DNA of 64,000 bases from Notamacropus eugenii. Lineage: Eukaryota; Chordata; Mammalia; Diprotodontia; Macropodidae. Under the pieces are notes generated by a model. The model worked only from the letters and a program-made list of their open reading frames with translations, was not told the origin of the DNA and made no database searches. Made by a program: the position numbers and the translations under genes. The stretch spans positions 215,043,116 to 215,107,115 of the forward strand of contig NC_092877.1 in NCBI RefSeq assembly GCF_028372415.1, read 5' to 3'. Below, piece by piece: positions 35,338 to 48,189 of the stretch. Every line of letters begins with the position of its first letter. Positions within the stretch are counted from its first letter, which is position 1.

Positions 35338-36509
35338 AATATTAAATTTTAGGTTAATATGTAGATAGGCATTAATCCAAAAAAGATCTAAAGCAAAAGG
35401 AATTTTATGGAGATTTACAATTAAGAACTTCTTAAAAATTGCATTTCAGTCACTAGAATATCAGATTAAGACAGTTACAAATATAGTTACCCAAAACTTA
35501 TTCAGGGCACAGTTTCCTTTAAGTTCACCTCAGGGATCACTTAAGAGATTAATGTACATTAGAAAAAAAGAAATACTAAAACCAAGAGAACTCTATTTAA
35601 AAAGTGAGATGTTGTTATAATAAATTGGTTCCCAACATAATCTACTTCTTGCAGCTTTTAATTATCTACTTTACTTGATCAATTTTTAGACTCTGTAACC
35701 TGACTATACTCTAGCCCACACAACACATTATCTGGTTTATAACCCCCTTATTCTCACATTTGTAAAATGTACCAACTTATGAAGCCAGGTTTACTTTTAC
35801 AGTGGAAGCCAAGGGTAAAAGCAGTACTACTTTTCTATTAACACCTATGAACTCATAATATAAATAATTTCTATTTTATATAAGAAAATTACGATTAAAA
35901 TTAGAAAAAAATCATGAAAAAATGAAGTTCTCTTCGCTGCTTAAGGCCTAACAACTCAATTCAATAAATCTCTTTTTTAAGAGGCCTTCAAAAACAATAT
36001 TTCTTGATATTTGGAGGCAATTTTTTCCCTTACAAATGAACTAAAAAGTGATAAAACTGAAAAAAAAAATCTTGATAAATTGAAAAACATTTTTCTTAAA
36101 AGGCAAGGGAAATTCAACATCTTATGATTTATATTCACCTTTCACACAAACTGTTTTTTTTGTTTCACACTACTATAGCTAACAGTGATTTATATCATAC
36201 CAACAATAAATATATAGATATCATTTGATTAATAATGAAAAGTAACAAAAAATAAAATAAAAATACTGAAGAAAAACTACTAAAAATGTGAAAAAATCAA
36301 TACAGATACAAAGATATTAAGAGAACAAAACCACCCCAAAAGGCTCAGAATCATACTGAAATGTAAATACGGTATTTTTAAAATACATTTGTCTTAACTT
36401 ACTTTCATACTACAAATTCCATTTCACAGTAAAAGAAAACTTAGAATCTTGTGGTACTACTATTCATTTTTAGACCCTCCCAACAGTATTTTTATTTTCC
36501 TCATTTAGT

Positions 36510-36680
36510 ATCATAAGATTATAAATTTAGACCTGGATTTTCAAGGTCACTTAGTACAACACCTTTATTTTACAGAAGAGACTTAGGGAAGTTAATTGAC
36601 TTGTTCAGGGTCATACAGTAAGTGTCAGAATCATAGGTCTTCTTGACTCTTTTAAGTTCTATTCTGTTCTCTACACAACA
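36510..36680 (+). mobile_element. MIR-type SINE
   Basis: Shows 'cctttattttacagaagaga' and 'acttgttcagggtcatacag'. Confidence 0.65.
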
Positions 36681-37689
36681 ATGACTATTTAGTCTTACAT
36701 ACTGCTCTCATATGGTAAAAATACAAGAACAGACTTTTAAGATGTAAAGAGTAATAGTATACATGAAGGAGCATATTTTAGTATAACAATATATGTTTAA
36801 GATGTAAAAAGTAATAGTATATATAAAAACAGCATACAAGCGATAAATATGAGGTTTAGAATTTTTTTTAAAAGCCTCACAGATATTTTTTCACTATGGG
36901 ACTAATAATCAAATATTTATATAAAGTTTCTTTTCCAAAATTTTGAGTTTTACATTAAAAATATTAGTCTTTACCCATATCCCAGGAACCAACACTGCCA
37001 CCAAGCTGTAGCATGCCTTACTACAATGAGCAAATCTGTTAAACCCAAATGTAGACTGTATTTAACAAAAGAAACGTACATTAGAAAATATTAAATGAAG
37101 TTCAGAAAAAGTTTATACTCATGATGAAGCTGGCTCACTTAAACTTATATAACACTAAATAACATTATACTAAAAAAGTTTCAGTCCAGAAATTTTAAAT
37201 AAATAAATAAACCCTTCAGTAATCATTGCTAATATTAATAATTGGCAAGGGCCGACACTGTAAAAATTACAAAAATCTCATTGGAATGCATACCTGGTTG
37301 TTTTAAAGTGATTTCTTTTTTAAAGAGCACAAGCAAATATCTGCATTGGTATATTCAATTTATAAAGAAGCAATAAATGATTCTTTATTCTAAAATTACT
37401 CTGCCTAAAGTACAAATTGGACAAGAACTGACAGATATGATATGACAAATATTCTGACTTATTTTACAATTTTAAAATAAACCTCAAGTCTAAAAGGATA
37501 GGAGAAAGAAAGAATAATCAGATTAGGTTTAGAGTATATAATATTTTTACAAAGTAAAGGAAATGAAGGCAATTGTGAAAGAGTACTTAAAGTCAAATAA
37601 CTTCTAATTTGAAAATCTAACATCAAAATCCTACTGTATTTGTTATGATCTGTAGAGAAGGTAGTTTCTTATACAGAGTAAAACTAACT

Positions 37690-38400
37690 TAGAACATGTA
37701 TAACAGGGAAGAGTATATCAAATGTCTTGGTTTGGATAAATCCTACTGGAAATAATAAGGAGGTAAGGGTAAGAGAACTGAACTGATCCCTCCCTGGCTA
37801 TTTCTAAGAGTGATGGGAAATAAGACCCTGTGAGGGCAAACAAAGTAGGATCTTTGCAGTTTTTGTTTATGTCAAGTAGTATGATGTCTCTGAATAATGT
37901 GATTAGGGAGGATCTTTCCCACCCAATGTTGGACCTGGGGAGACTTGTAGGAAGGCCCACACCTTTGTTAATGAGGCAATGGTTCTCAAGAGATGTGATG
38001 CCCTCTGGCTTTAAAAAGTGTACAATGACTCTGAGGTGCAGTTTTACTTTAGGGCTTAGTTTTTGGAAGAAGGTTTGTGTGCCAGATCAGACTCTGGGAA
38101 GCCACTAAGCAGCCTCCTGGCTTTGAAAACCCAGAGTCCTTCTCTGGCACTAAAACCTTCTCAGTTACAAAGTTAAAACCTGACCCTCAGGGTATTTATA
38201 CACTTTTTGGAGCCAGAGGACATAACCCTCTGACCTAGTGCCTCAACAGAAAAAACAAAAGGTACTTGGGACCCTCCTACAAAACAACTCCCCAAATCAA
38301 ACCCCGTCAATGTGTGGTAAAGATCTTCTTTAATCACATTGTTGAATCAGAGGCACTTTCACTAAAACAAAAAGAGCAAAAGATCCTAATTTGGTTGTCA
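37690..38400. other. Unclassified GC-richer block
   Basis: This block looks like an old inserted element by its base composition, but I cannot place it. Open frames on both strands (80 and 92 codons) have no known domain. Confidence 0.25.
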
Positions 38401-38509
38401 TCACACTCCACCCTTCCAGGATCCTTGGCCTCACAAATCTAAATGGGGAGGATCAAAGAGAGTCATTATACTTCTTGATTATACCAAAACAAAAACAACA
38501 AAAGATTCT

Positions 38510-39175
38510 ACTTTGCTTGTCCTTACACCTACTTTCTCCATTCTGGTCTTCCATTAATACCTCTAGGTCATCCAAGAAGTCTCAAAGTGAAATCATCATC
38601 TCCCAGAAACCTATTCCATTTCCTGATTTCCCTTTGTCAAAGGCAAACATTCTCTTCACTGCCTAATACACATAATCACAAGTCATTTGTGACTACTTCT
38701 TTTCCTTTTATGAACAAATAGCCTACCTCTGAACTCTTTTTTGAAGATGTTCCTTCATCTCCATTTCTACTGCTATCAATAACATTCAGGCCTCATTTAT
38801 CACTCATCTAGACTCTTTCAATAGTGTTCTGAACAGACTCCTAGTATACTATGCAACCTATCTACTGGCAGATTGACTTTTGTAATGCACAGTTCTGATT
38901 ACATTACACAAGTGCTAAAAAAATTCTATTAAAAACAAAAGTCAACATTTTTCACATTCAAGACTCTGTATAATCAACTTGCAATCTATCTTGTCTTGTG
39001 CTACCAACACACAAATTTTTGTTTTAGTCAAACTGAATCAGTTACTGTACCTGGAACATTATGTCCACCTTTGATTCAGACCTAAACTTCCCAGGTTTCA
39101 CTGTAACCTGACCTTTTCCCTATTCTTAAAGCTCCTACTTAAATGACTCTTTCTCCAGAAAGCCTTCCCTGATAA
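38510..39175 (+). mobile_element. L2 LINE fragment
   Basis: Shows 'tcattaccctttctccattc'-like pyrimidine texture, 'cattacacaagtgctaaaaa', 'cattcaagactctgtataat' and 'cagaaagccttccctgataa', in the order of the L2 ORF2 end and tail. Confidence 0.6.
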
Positions 39176-39589
39176 TTAATTAGATATTAATTAGAATAGT
39201 AAATTTTGAGAAAAGCAACAGGATTAAGCTGTCTTCTCTAAGAACTACATGCAGATGTATATGGCTGGTTCTCAAAGTTTAGTAATATATTTTGGTAATA
39301 AGTTCTCAAAATTGGATTAAGAATTTGTTAAGAATTAACTGGATTTTACACAAAAAAATGCAGTGATAATGGCACAGAAAGTTAAATTCTTTTTCCATTT
39401 TGTGTCTGTCTAATAACCTTAAAGGGCAAGAGAGTTCATTTTCAGTTAGACCCTCATAAATTTTCAAAAAATTCTTATATCAGGTACAGGATTTAGGTAA
39501 GGACAGGAACAGTGAATGAGAGATAAAGTGAAATTCTTTTGGAGAACCAAACTGAAGTGACTGTAGTAAATTGAATTAAGTCACAGAAT

Positions 39590-40700
39590 TATCTAGGAAC
39601 TTCTAAATTTGGAACCACTGAAGCCCCTTTAGAGTTGTCCTGAGAATAAAGCATATAGTCCAAGAAAAGATATCTAGGGACCAGATAACTACATGAAATA
39701 TCTGGGACTATTCTTTCTGTACAATTTGTCCCCCTAAGCAACTGTTCGTGCCTGCTCTGTTTTGGCTCTTTCCCCACCAGCTAAGAGAGTGTTCTGTTAG
39801 TTTGCACCCCTGTTAGAAAGTACTTGATATTAATGTTTAAATTTTCTTTGTTACCTTGGTGACATGTAAATCTCCCTTCTCAGAACTAGTCCACTGTAAT
39901 TCCTCTAAGTAAGCTGATCTGTACCTGACAATGTAATTATGCAATTATGAGAATTGTGACAAAAACTTTACTGCACTGTTTAAACCTGGATCACCTGCTC
40001 CTGAGTGGAGGGACCCAGAAGCAGTTAATATCCAGATGAGGCAGCTGTCCCAAGATTCTGGACAAGTCTACTGTCTTTTTTAATCTTTCCTTTTATTAAT
40101 GTACCCAACCACCAAGGCCCTGATTCAAGAAAGTGTTGGCATTTTCTCACTGACATTCAAGTATTAACGCCCCAGGGTAATATCTCATGGGATATACCTG
40201 CCTCTCCTTTATTGGCCATAAGGGTAAGAGCTCTTTCAGACACCCTCCCTTTGGCCAAAAAGGAGGAAATGTCAAAAATTTTTGGAGATACCCTGTTTCC
40301 CAGAGCTAAGACCCAGCAAGCCGGCTATTTCCTAAGCTTGGCATAACAATAACCCTTTGCACTCAGGATGATATCACCCTCTGGAAAACTGTATTGCTTG
40401 GACCAGCACCAGGTGTTCACTGAGGGATTTAGCTCCCCTTATTTCCCAGGGTCATCCATCACATATTCATAATCCCTGTTTCTTATCACTGACAGGTAGT
40501 ACACTCCTATGATTCCCGTCACAGAATTCTGGTTCTCTACCCTATAGAGTAGTCATGACACCAAAGATCTGCAACAATAATGTTCCCACAAGACACACAG
40601 GAACAGTAACTCAAGATCTAAAAATTGTGGTCCAGGCCCAGGATGTATATATAACCTGCATTCAGTTTAGCATGTTAAGCCCTCCTTCTTGGGAAGTTCA
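39590..40700 (+). mobile_element. Possible old LTR-retroelement remnant
   Basis: A purine run followed by TG at about 40260-40275 could be a polypurine tract next to an LTR start. Near 40643 there is a TATA-like 'gtatatataacctgcattca', as in LTR promoters. No coding domain is recognisable, and the family and ends are uncertain. If real, it is an old, broken fossil. Confidence 0.3.
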
Positions 40701-40760
40701 CATATATATGTGTGTGTATGTATATGCATGCATGTGTGTATATATGTATGTATCCACGCT
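40698..40760. repeat. TATG/TGTA microsatellite
   Basis: Imperfect TATG, TGTA and GCATG runs. Confidence 0.9.
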
Positions 40761-41349
40761 TAACTGTAGCGGGGGGGAGAAAAAATAAAGCAATAAGTGC
40801 ACAGCATAGAGCAAAAGAAAATCAACAAGGAAGCAATGTTGGGTAATCTTTGAAAACAATGTGTAGTATTTATCATTGTAAGTTTTCTTGAAATGAAAAA
40901 TTATTTTTTTTATACTGAATCTTCTTTTATGGGCTGCTGTATGCATGGCAATGCTTTTTTTTTCTTTTCTCATTTTGTATTTAAAGTGCAAAATTAAAAA
41001 AATTTTTAAATATATAAAATCAATTAAAGTCAGGGGTCATATTTCTACCCTTAACTATATCTCTTCACAGTACCCACTATTAGGATGTATGTACTTCTGT
41101 ATATCCAATGTACAGTATTTGGCAATGGCCAGTGGATACAATAAAACATCAGGGCATGATCTGCCAGACAAACTGTGTTGTATTTCTTTATTTCTTCAAA
41201 CAATAATAAAATATTTCTTTAAACAATAATAAAATTGCTTAATTTAAAAATTTAATTAAATTTTTAAAAATCATATAAAATCACATAATTAAGAACCTTA
41301 AAGATGATGTAGTCCAACCCTTAAATGCTGTACATTTATGTAATATTTT

Positions 41350-41540
41350 ATTAAGTCACAAAGCACAAGATCATAGATTGAGAGCTGAAGAGAACTGAGC
41401 GGTCATCTAGTCCAAGTTCTTCATTTTATAGATAAAGAAACTGAAGCCCAGAGTGATTAAATGATTTTCCCAGGGTCTCGGGAAGAAAGTGGCAAAGCCA
41501 GGATTCTAACCCAGGTCCTCCAATTCTATAGCCAGTACCC
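41350..41540 (+). mobile_element. MIR-type SINE
   Basis: Shows 'gcggtcatctagtccaagtt', 'cattttatagataaagaaac' and 'aggattctaacccaggtcct'. Confidence 0.75.
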
Positions 41541-41689
41541 TTTTTACCGTAATGAAATTGACCTATTTCATATAAATACATACATAGCTCTATATTTACA
41601 TACAGATATGTATGTATTATACCAGCTAATCATTATAATAACCTTTTGAAGTAGAGCAAAAACAATCATCTCCATTTTACCTAGGAAAA

Positions 41690-41925
41690 TCAAATACTTA
41701 TTAAGTAACTACGATGAGGTAACAGGGATGCAGAGGACCAGAAGAAACCATCGCTCTGTCCTCAAGGATATATGCCCATACAAGTATATACAAAATAACT
41801 ATAAAGTAAGGAGGAGGAGGGAGAAATCAGGAAAGACGGCATCTAAGCTGAGCTCTGAAGGCAACTGACAATGTCAAAGAGGCACAGGTAACAAATGACA
41901 GACTGCACCAACACCTGGAGCCAGG
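41690..41925 (-). mobile_element. L2 LINE 3' end, antisense
   Basis: On plus: 'acttattaagtaactacgat', 'tctgtcctcaaggatatatg' and 'ctaagctgagctctgaaggc', the complement of the L2 3' region. Confidence 0.6.
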
Positions 41926-43149
41926 AAATAACCTATCTAGTCACCCAACTAAGCCTTCTGACGCCACCTAGTGGTCAATGTGCTGTTCATCTCTGTAAAG
42001 GCAATATAAATATAGACTGGTTGAAAGGAAAAGTTTAAAACGTTTTCTACTTATGTAACTTCAAACTTAACTTACAAAAATTTACATTAAGCTAGTTAAA
42101 ACATGAATCTTAGTTTTGTCTATAACAGCAGAACTATTAACAAAATATATCTTTACAACAAGTAATGTGCTCTATACTACCACAGATTAATGGAAATATA
42201 TATGAAGTTAGGCACTGAAGATGAAAAAAATTAACAGAAAATATGACTGAAAGGACAGATATATCTTTTGTTACTAATATTCACTGGCATCCAATACTTC
42301 AACACAAGAGAGTTGACAATTTTAGGAATAGCTGTTAAAAGTTCAATGGACTGCTTAACAATCCATAAGAACAATAAATGAACAATCACAATACAGCTTT
42401 AGAAAACTCCAGTGAAAGTTACTGATCAAGAAGACAGAGCACTTAATAGAATGAATGTACCCCACATTAACAAGCAGAAATGTATTTTTTGATTCTACAC
42501 TTCAATGACATTTCTTTTGGTTTATACTATACTTCTCACCTATAACATCATATTTCCCTTTGGAAAATGAAATCAAGATTATGTTTATAACATTAAAAAC
42601 CTTAAGCATAGGTATTCAAGATGACAGTGAGGGTGGTAAGAAAGTACCACTATTCAATCACAGTTCCAGATGCTTCTCTCTCCTATCACACTTCAATTAA
42701 ATTAAGATTGAGATTCAACATGCTCCCAACATCCAAATATTTTTTTTTCAGCAAGGACTGAAAATCTGAGAAATCATGCCATCTGGGCATCTGAAATGGA
42801 GACACAGATGTGTGTCATAAATAAGTTGGAGATAGAATGCATTACATATTTTTCTATTAATCTCACGTAAGAAAATCAAAGGAAAAAGTATGTATTAAAT
42901 AATCATGTGGAGCGAATGAATAGTCACTGGCTATCAACAAGTTAAATGGCAACTTGTTATCCAAGGAAATTTCTACTGAAATGTTCTTGTGAAAAAAAAT
43001 CTGAAAATGCTCAGTTTACAGTTATCAGATCCTAAACCCAAAGAGAATGGTACATGTTATATAAAATAAGTCAACTATAATCTAATATAAAAATCATATT
43101 TAAACAAAAGTTAGTGGAACGTTAAGTGCCTATTTTTAATTTTTTGCCT

Positions 43150-43235
43150 TTTTTTATTCCCTCCCCTAAACCCATGACTAGAACAGAGCCTTTAATATGC
43201 GTTCTTAATAACTGCTTGCTGAATAATAAACACAT
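43150..43235 (+). mobile_element. L2 LINE 3' tail
   Basis: Ends 'gcgttcttaataactgcttgctgaataa'-like text after 'ctagaacagagcctttaata'. Confidence 0.55.
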
Positions 43236-43584
43236 TTTTATGGCCAAAACCAGGGCAACAATGATGAGGAAAAATGAAAAACTATAATACTATAGTTGAG
43301 GTACTTTCTTAAGCATCTTACACACATTACTTAATTGTTCCATGGCTAAATAGACTGTGTAAAGGATTTGCTTTATATCAGTTGCATAGAATGCAGAACA
43401 GTTTCCCACAGATACAATGTTATTAAACACAGTTAAGTTCCTAGATAAAGATACAAAAATCTATTTATCCAGTAATGTAGATGAAACACTCTTAAGTTTC
43501 TAATGAAAAGAGTATTATTAAAATAGTAACAATTAAAAAGAATAAAATGTAATAAAAATAGTATTTTTAAATGGATATGAGAGT

Positions 43585-43795
43585 ATACCGGCAGGTGGTA
43601 GAGCAGATAGAGAGAGTTGGCCTTAGAGTCAGGAAGACTTGATTTTGAATCTGATCTCAGAGACTTACTAGCTGTGTGACCCTGGGCAAGTCACTTTAAT
43701 TCTATTTGCCTTAATCCACTGGAGAAGGAAATAGCAAACCACTCTTTTAGTCCAGAGGATCACAAAGAGTCAGGCACGACTGAACAATGCAAAGT
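43585..43795 (+). mobile_element. RTESINE-type SINE (tRNA head, RTE/BovB-like tail), copy 1
   Basis: The head is 'ggcaggtggtagagcagata', with 'agctgtgtgaccctgggcaa'. The tail 'ggagaaggaaatagcaaacc' and 'caaagagtcaggcacgactg' closely resembles the 3' end of BovB/Bov-tA elements, the sequence an RTE reverse transcriptase would recognise. Confidence 0.8.
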
Positions 43796-43844
43796 ACTAA
43801 TAGAACACAAACTATTATTACTGTGTAAGGTTGTTTGATGACAC

Positions 43845-44092
43845 TTTTTAGGTACCTAGGTGGCTAAGTGGATAGAGTGCTGGATCTAGAATCAGGAAGA
43901 CCTAAATTCAAATCTGACCTCAGACACTTATTAGCTGTGTGACTCTGAGCAAGTTACTTAACCCTGTTTGGCTCAATTTCCTCATCTGGAAAATAAGCTG
44001 GAGAAGGAAATGGCAAACCACTCCAGTATCTTTGCCAAGAAAATAAGGTCACGAAGAGTTGGACACAACTGAACGACTAACCAACAACAGGT
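43845..44092 (+). mobile_element. RTESINE-type SINE, copy 2
   Basis: 'taggtacctaggtggctaag' head, 'ttcaaatctgacctcagaca' B-box area, 'ggagaaggaaatggcaaacc' and 'cacgaagagttggacacaac' tail. It has the same orientation as copy 1, 50 bases away, and is better preserved. Confidence 0.85.
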
Positions 44093-44099
44093 GAAATCT

Positions 44100-44285
44100 A
44101 GGACAAGGAAGCTCCTTCACCTATACAGGTTGGTCTATTTGCTGCAATTCAGTCTCAGAAAGATTCCTAGAGAGGTTAAATGACATTCCTACAGTCACAG
44201 AGCCAGTAGGGGTCAGAAGTGAGGCTTGAACCTTAGTTTTGCGGCTCTGAGGTTCACTCTCTATGCACTACAGCATGGAGTGGCA
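44100..44285 (+). mobile_element. MIR-type SINE fragment
   Basis: Shows 'agaggttaaatgacattcct' and 'tcacagagccagtaggggtc'. Confidence 0.6.
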
Positions 44286-44689
44286 AACACAGACCTGTGC
44301 ATGTAGCTCCCAAATACAAATAAATAAACAGCTGATATTACATTTTAAAACTAATATGTTGCCTAAAGGGATCTTATGTACAGATTAGCAGCCACCATTT
44401 CTATTTGAGTTTGACACCACTGCACTACAGTAGTATGTTGCCTCTCTTGAGAAAAAGAGAATTTAGTTACAGGAGAGTTAGAAACACAGAACATGAAAAA
44501 AATTTCTGAATAGTGAAGGAGTTTAAAAAGAAAAAAAATGTTTTGCTGAGGAAGCCAGGCAAGACTGGGAACAAAAGATAGGGTAACTGTGAAATCAAAA
44601 TCTTCTCAGCGTTGCATTCAACTGCATGTTGTTCTTTTAAGTGGAAATAGAGAAGAGAATCAGGTAATAAAAAAGAGAATATCTTTCAG

Positions 44690-45300
44690 AACTCATCATC
44701 TTTATTTCAAAAAACACCTCTCAAGATTCCTTATTAGTGTTGATGGCATCACTCTCCTTTCCAGTTATCCAAGCACACGAACCTCAGAGTTATCCTTGTG
44801 CCCTTTACCATCCCTTCAGTTGCCAAATCTTGTTTCCACTTTCAGAGCACTGATCTCACAGCTGTCCCCTTTCTCTACCCTCGGCTCTCAACATCACTAG
44901 AATGGACTAATGAAATATGCTAACTGTTCTTCATACCTCAAGTCTCTCACCATTTTAATCTAACCTTCACACACCTGTCAGAGCAATTTTCTTAAAGCAA
45001 AGGTCTGATCATGTCATTTTCCCATTCAGTCACTCTCTGGAAGCAAATAAACCTCCCCTGCCTTGCACTGAAATGAAATACCTTCACAACCTGGCCTCAA
45101 TCTACCTTTTCAACCTTATTACATTGACTCCCCTTCAAAAACCATACATAGTCCAGTCAGTAAATGTCTTATTATTCACTATCATACATGACTGTCCACT
45201 TACCATTCCCTTTCCATGCAGAGAATGGAATGTTCCTTCCTGGAACATGCAAGTCCCCTCACCTCCTCCTCTCAGAATCCCTAGTATGCTTTGAGACTTA
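44690..45300 (+). mobile_element. L2 LINE, ORF2 3' half
   Basis: Shows 'tccagttatccaagcacacg', 'cctgtcagagcaattttctt', 'aggtctgatcatgtcatttt' and 'cttcacaacctggcctcaat', in L2 order. Confidence 0.7.
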
Positions 45301-45324
45301 ACCCAACCACCACCTTCTGGATCA

Positions 45325-45515
45325 TAGGAGCGATCCAGAGCTAGAAAGGACCTAGAAGATTCTCTAGTCTAATCATTTTATTGTACAAGTGAGGACACTG
45401 AGACCTAAGGAGGTTAAGATACTCGGCAAAAATTTAACCAAGAGAGCCAGATAGAGTGTTAAGAGTAAGAACTGAAACTCAAGGCCATCCTTGGAGCACA
45501 ACCTCCACATTTAGT
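45325..45515 (+). mobile_element. MIR-type SINE
   Basis: Shows 'agagctagaaaggacctaga', 'gtgaggacactgagacctaa' and 'agaactgaaactcaaggcca'. It interrupts the L2, which appears to resume after it. Confidence 0.65.
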
Positions 45516-45654
45516 GCTCCTTCCTCTGTACCAACTTGCTTCCTAAAGGATTTCACACAAACTTTTCCTCATAAACAAATTTACTTTGTATATACTAATA
45601 TATGCATATGTTGTATTCATACCCTTTAATTTCTCCACAAAATATAAGCTGCTT

Positions 45655-45885
45655 TAGGACAACATGGCACAAGAGAGTGGACTTTAGAGTTAGTAACATC
45701 TGGGTTCAAATTTTGCCTCTGATACCTACTAGCTGTGTGACCCTGAACATATAACTTGACTTTTGAGAGCCTCAGTTTTCTCATATGTAAAGTGAGAGCT
45801 GCTTCTAAGGTTCTCTCTGCTTTTTCACTTTGTGTCCCCAGCACAGGTTCTTAATAATTGTTTACTGATTGACTCTGATTACCAC
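45655..45885 (+). mobile_element. MIR/MAR1-like SINE
   Basis: Shows 'tctgggttcaaattttgcct', 'agctgtgtgaccctgaacat' and 'ctcagttttctcatatgtaa', followed by an L2-like end 'cagcacaggttcttaataat'. Confidence 0.75.
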
Positions 45886-45959
45886 CGAAGAAGCAAAGCT
45901 AAAAGAAAGGCTGTACCTGGGGGCAAACACTGTGTAACTCAAACAGCCTGGGGCCACCT

Positions 45960-46085
45960 CAGGGGTGTGCTACAGTGGAAAGTGCACTTAACTGGGAGTC
46001 AGAGGAGCTCTGTCCAAATCCCAGCTATGCCACCTTGTGCGAATCACTTCACCTAGCTGTGCCTCAGTTTTGTCCGGCCGACACA
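45960..46085 (+). mobile_element. MIR-type SINE fragment
   Basis: Shows 'ctacagtggaaagtgcactt' and 'tgtgcctcagttttgtccgg'. Confidence 0.65.
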
Positions 46086-46197
46086 ACCATTCAAATTCCA
46101 TATTTATGATCCAAAGATATGCTAGGTAGATCCAGACAAGAGGTGAGGGGAAAAATACCTTGTCCAAGCAAATGCCTTCTTTCTACGTATGTCATAA

Positions 46198-46402
46198 ACT
46201 TTGTTGTTGTTGTTGAGTCAGATTTTTCGTGACCCCATTTGGGGTTTTCTTGGCAAAAATACTGGAGTGGTTTGCCATTTCTTTCTCCAGCTCATTTTAC
46301 AAATGAGGAAACTAAGGCAAACAGGCTTAAGTGACTGGCCAGAGTCAAACAGCTAGTAAGTGTCTGAGGCTAGATCCACTGTGCCACCTGGCTACTCCTC
46401 AT
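46198..46402 (-). mobile_element. RTESINE-type SINE, antisense
   Basis: On plus it starts with GTTGTTGTTGTTG, the complement of a CAACAA tail, then 'gtgaccccatttggggtttt' and 'ctggagtggtttgccatttc', and ends with the complement of the tRNA-like head. Confidence 0.85.
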
Positions 46403-46564
46403 CAGCTCATAGGTGTCTCCAAAAATTCTGCTGAATGGTAAATTAGCATAAACATGCATATGTTTCTATTATGTATATGTATACACATATATACAGTGTA
46501 TACGCAAATATATATATCGCCTCTTTCCTCCTTGTAATAAAATCTTTAAGTCAAAATACAAATA

Positions 46565-46905
46565 AACATATGAGGCAACTGGTGGCACGATGGATAGAAT
46601 GCTGGATCTGAAATCTGGAAGACAGATACTTGCTAGATGTGTGACCCTGGACAAGTCACAACTTCTATTTGTCTGTTTCCTCAACTGTAAAACTGAGGGA
46701 ATATTAGTACCTGTCTCACAAGGTTGTTGTGAGGACCAAAAGAGATAACATTTGTGAAGAGCTTAGCACAATGCCTATGACATAGTAATATATAAAGTTA
46801 GCTGTTATTAGTATTCTTAATGTTGTTGTTAATATTATAGTACCTAGCACAGTGCCTGGCACATAATGGAAGCCATATAAATGTTTATTGCTTTCCCTTT
46901 ACCAA
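46565..46905 (+). mobile_element. tRNA-headed MIR/MAR1-like SINE with L2-type end
   Basis: Shows 'ggtggcacgatggatagaat', 'gtgtgaccctggacaagtca', 'aaggttgttgtgaggaccaa' and then 'acctagcacagtgcctggca', ending 'aaatgtttattgc'. Two pieces may be joined at about 46800. Confidence 0.75.
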
Positions 46906-46914
46906 ATATCTATA

Positions 46915-47000
46915 TATTCATACACACACACAGTACACATTTGTATATATGCATATATACTATAGTAATATATATATATACATGCATGTGTAACTATCAC
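46915..47000. repeat. CA/TA microsatellite
   Basis: Short CA and TATA runs. Confidence 0.8.
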
Positions 47001-47289
47001 ATAACTTGTTTATTATACATAGTTATAGTATAATTGAATAAATTCAGAAACACTTAGAAATGACTGGCCTAAATATAAGGTATATTCTCTTGTTAAGGTG
47101 TGGAACCTAACAAGACATGAAAAAACCATCACTAATTAACTACACAAGGATTATACTTAGCTAATTTAGTTTATATCATTTTAATGGTCTTAGCTACATG
47201 CTTGAATAAAATTACCCCTAAACTGAAAGATGATGTCATGGAAAAAAACAACCATAATCTGCCTGGAAAAAATTAATTAGAAGATCAGA

Positions 47290-47455
47290 TAACTTCAGTT
47301 AAAATGTAAGCTCCTTGAAGGCAAAGTGTTTTTCATTTTTCATTTAACCCCTTCTGCCTCACATCTCCCACCCCAGTCCCCAAAAACCCAGCATTCTTTC
47401 CTGCCTTCATGAAGGCCAGGATCTAACATTCAATAGATATTTTATTATGAAATGA
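47290..47455 (+). mobile_element. L2 LINE 3' tail
   Basis: 'aaatgtaagctccttgaagg' and 'cattcaatagatattttatt'. Confidence 0.6.
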
Positions 47456-47609
47456 GACATCATAATTGCATAAGGAAGATACAAAGCTAGTGATAAGAGA
47501 TTTAAGGGAGAATGGATCACTATAAACCAAATGGGGGGCAGGGAGTGGAGAGATAGGGAAATATTCATAGAGAAGGTGGCATATAAGCTAAAACTTAAAT
47601 CTTTAGTAG

Positions 47610-48070
47610 TGCCTTCTTACCTTTAAGAAAAAATACAAACTCTTCAGCTTTCTTAAAGTCCTCCATAATCTGGATTCCCCCAACTTGCCCTGATTTAATT
47701 TCCCATTATTCCTGCTCACAAACTCTATGCACTCAATATCCCAGCTAAAATAGCTTACTAGGTGGAGTAACTCCACCTTCTACCTATGCCTGGTCCCTTC
47801 AGACAGGTTGTATCTCCTCATGTCTATAATATACCACTTTTTCAGTTTCACTCCACAGAATTTCCTAGCTTACCTACAGCAAAGTTTAGCCTTCCATGAT
47901 CTTTCCCCAATTGCTGGTGCTCTCTCACTGATGAACTTTCTTCCATATGTACTTATCTGTGTATAGCCCCACAGAAAAACTTACATACACTATTTAAGGG
48001 CAAGAACTTTTTCACGTTGTGTCTGTACCCCTGGTACCTAGCACAGAGACTAGATCCTAAGAGACATTTT
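47610..48070 (+). mobile_element. L2 LINE 3' part
   Basis: Shows 'taagaaaaaatacaaactct', 'aaagtcctccataatctgga', 'gggcaagaactttttcacgt' and 'ggtacctagcacagagacta'. Confidence 0.75.
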
Positions 48071-48189
48071 AAAAATGTTTCCCGCATTTTATGACAACAC
48101 TATTTCAAATGTGGTTGAACACTGCATACAATGGAAGCGCTACTTGTCTTCTTAAACTCTTTGCAGCCTGACTTCCAACATCATTTAAC

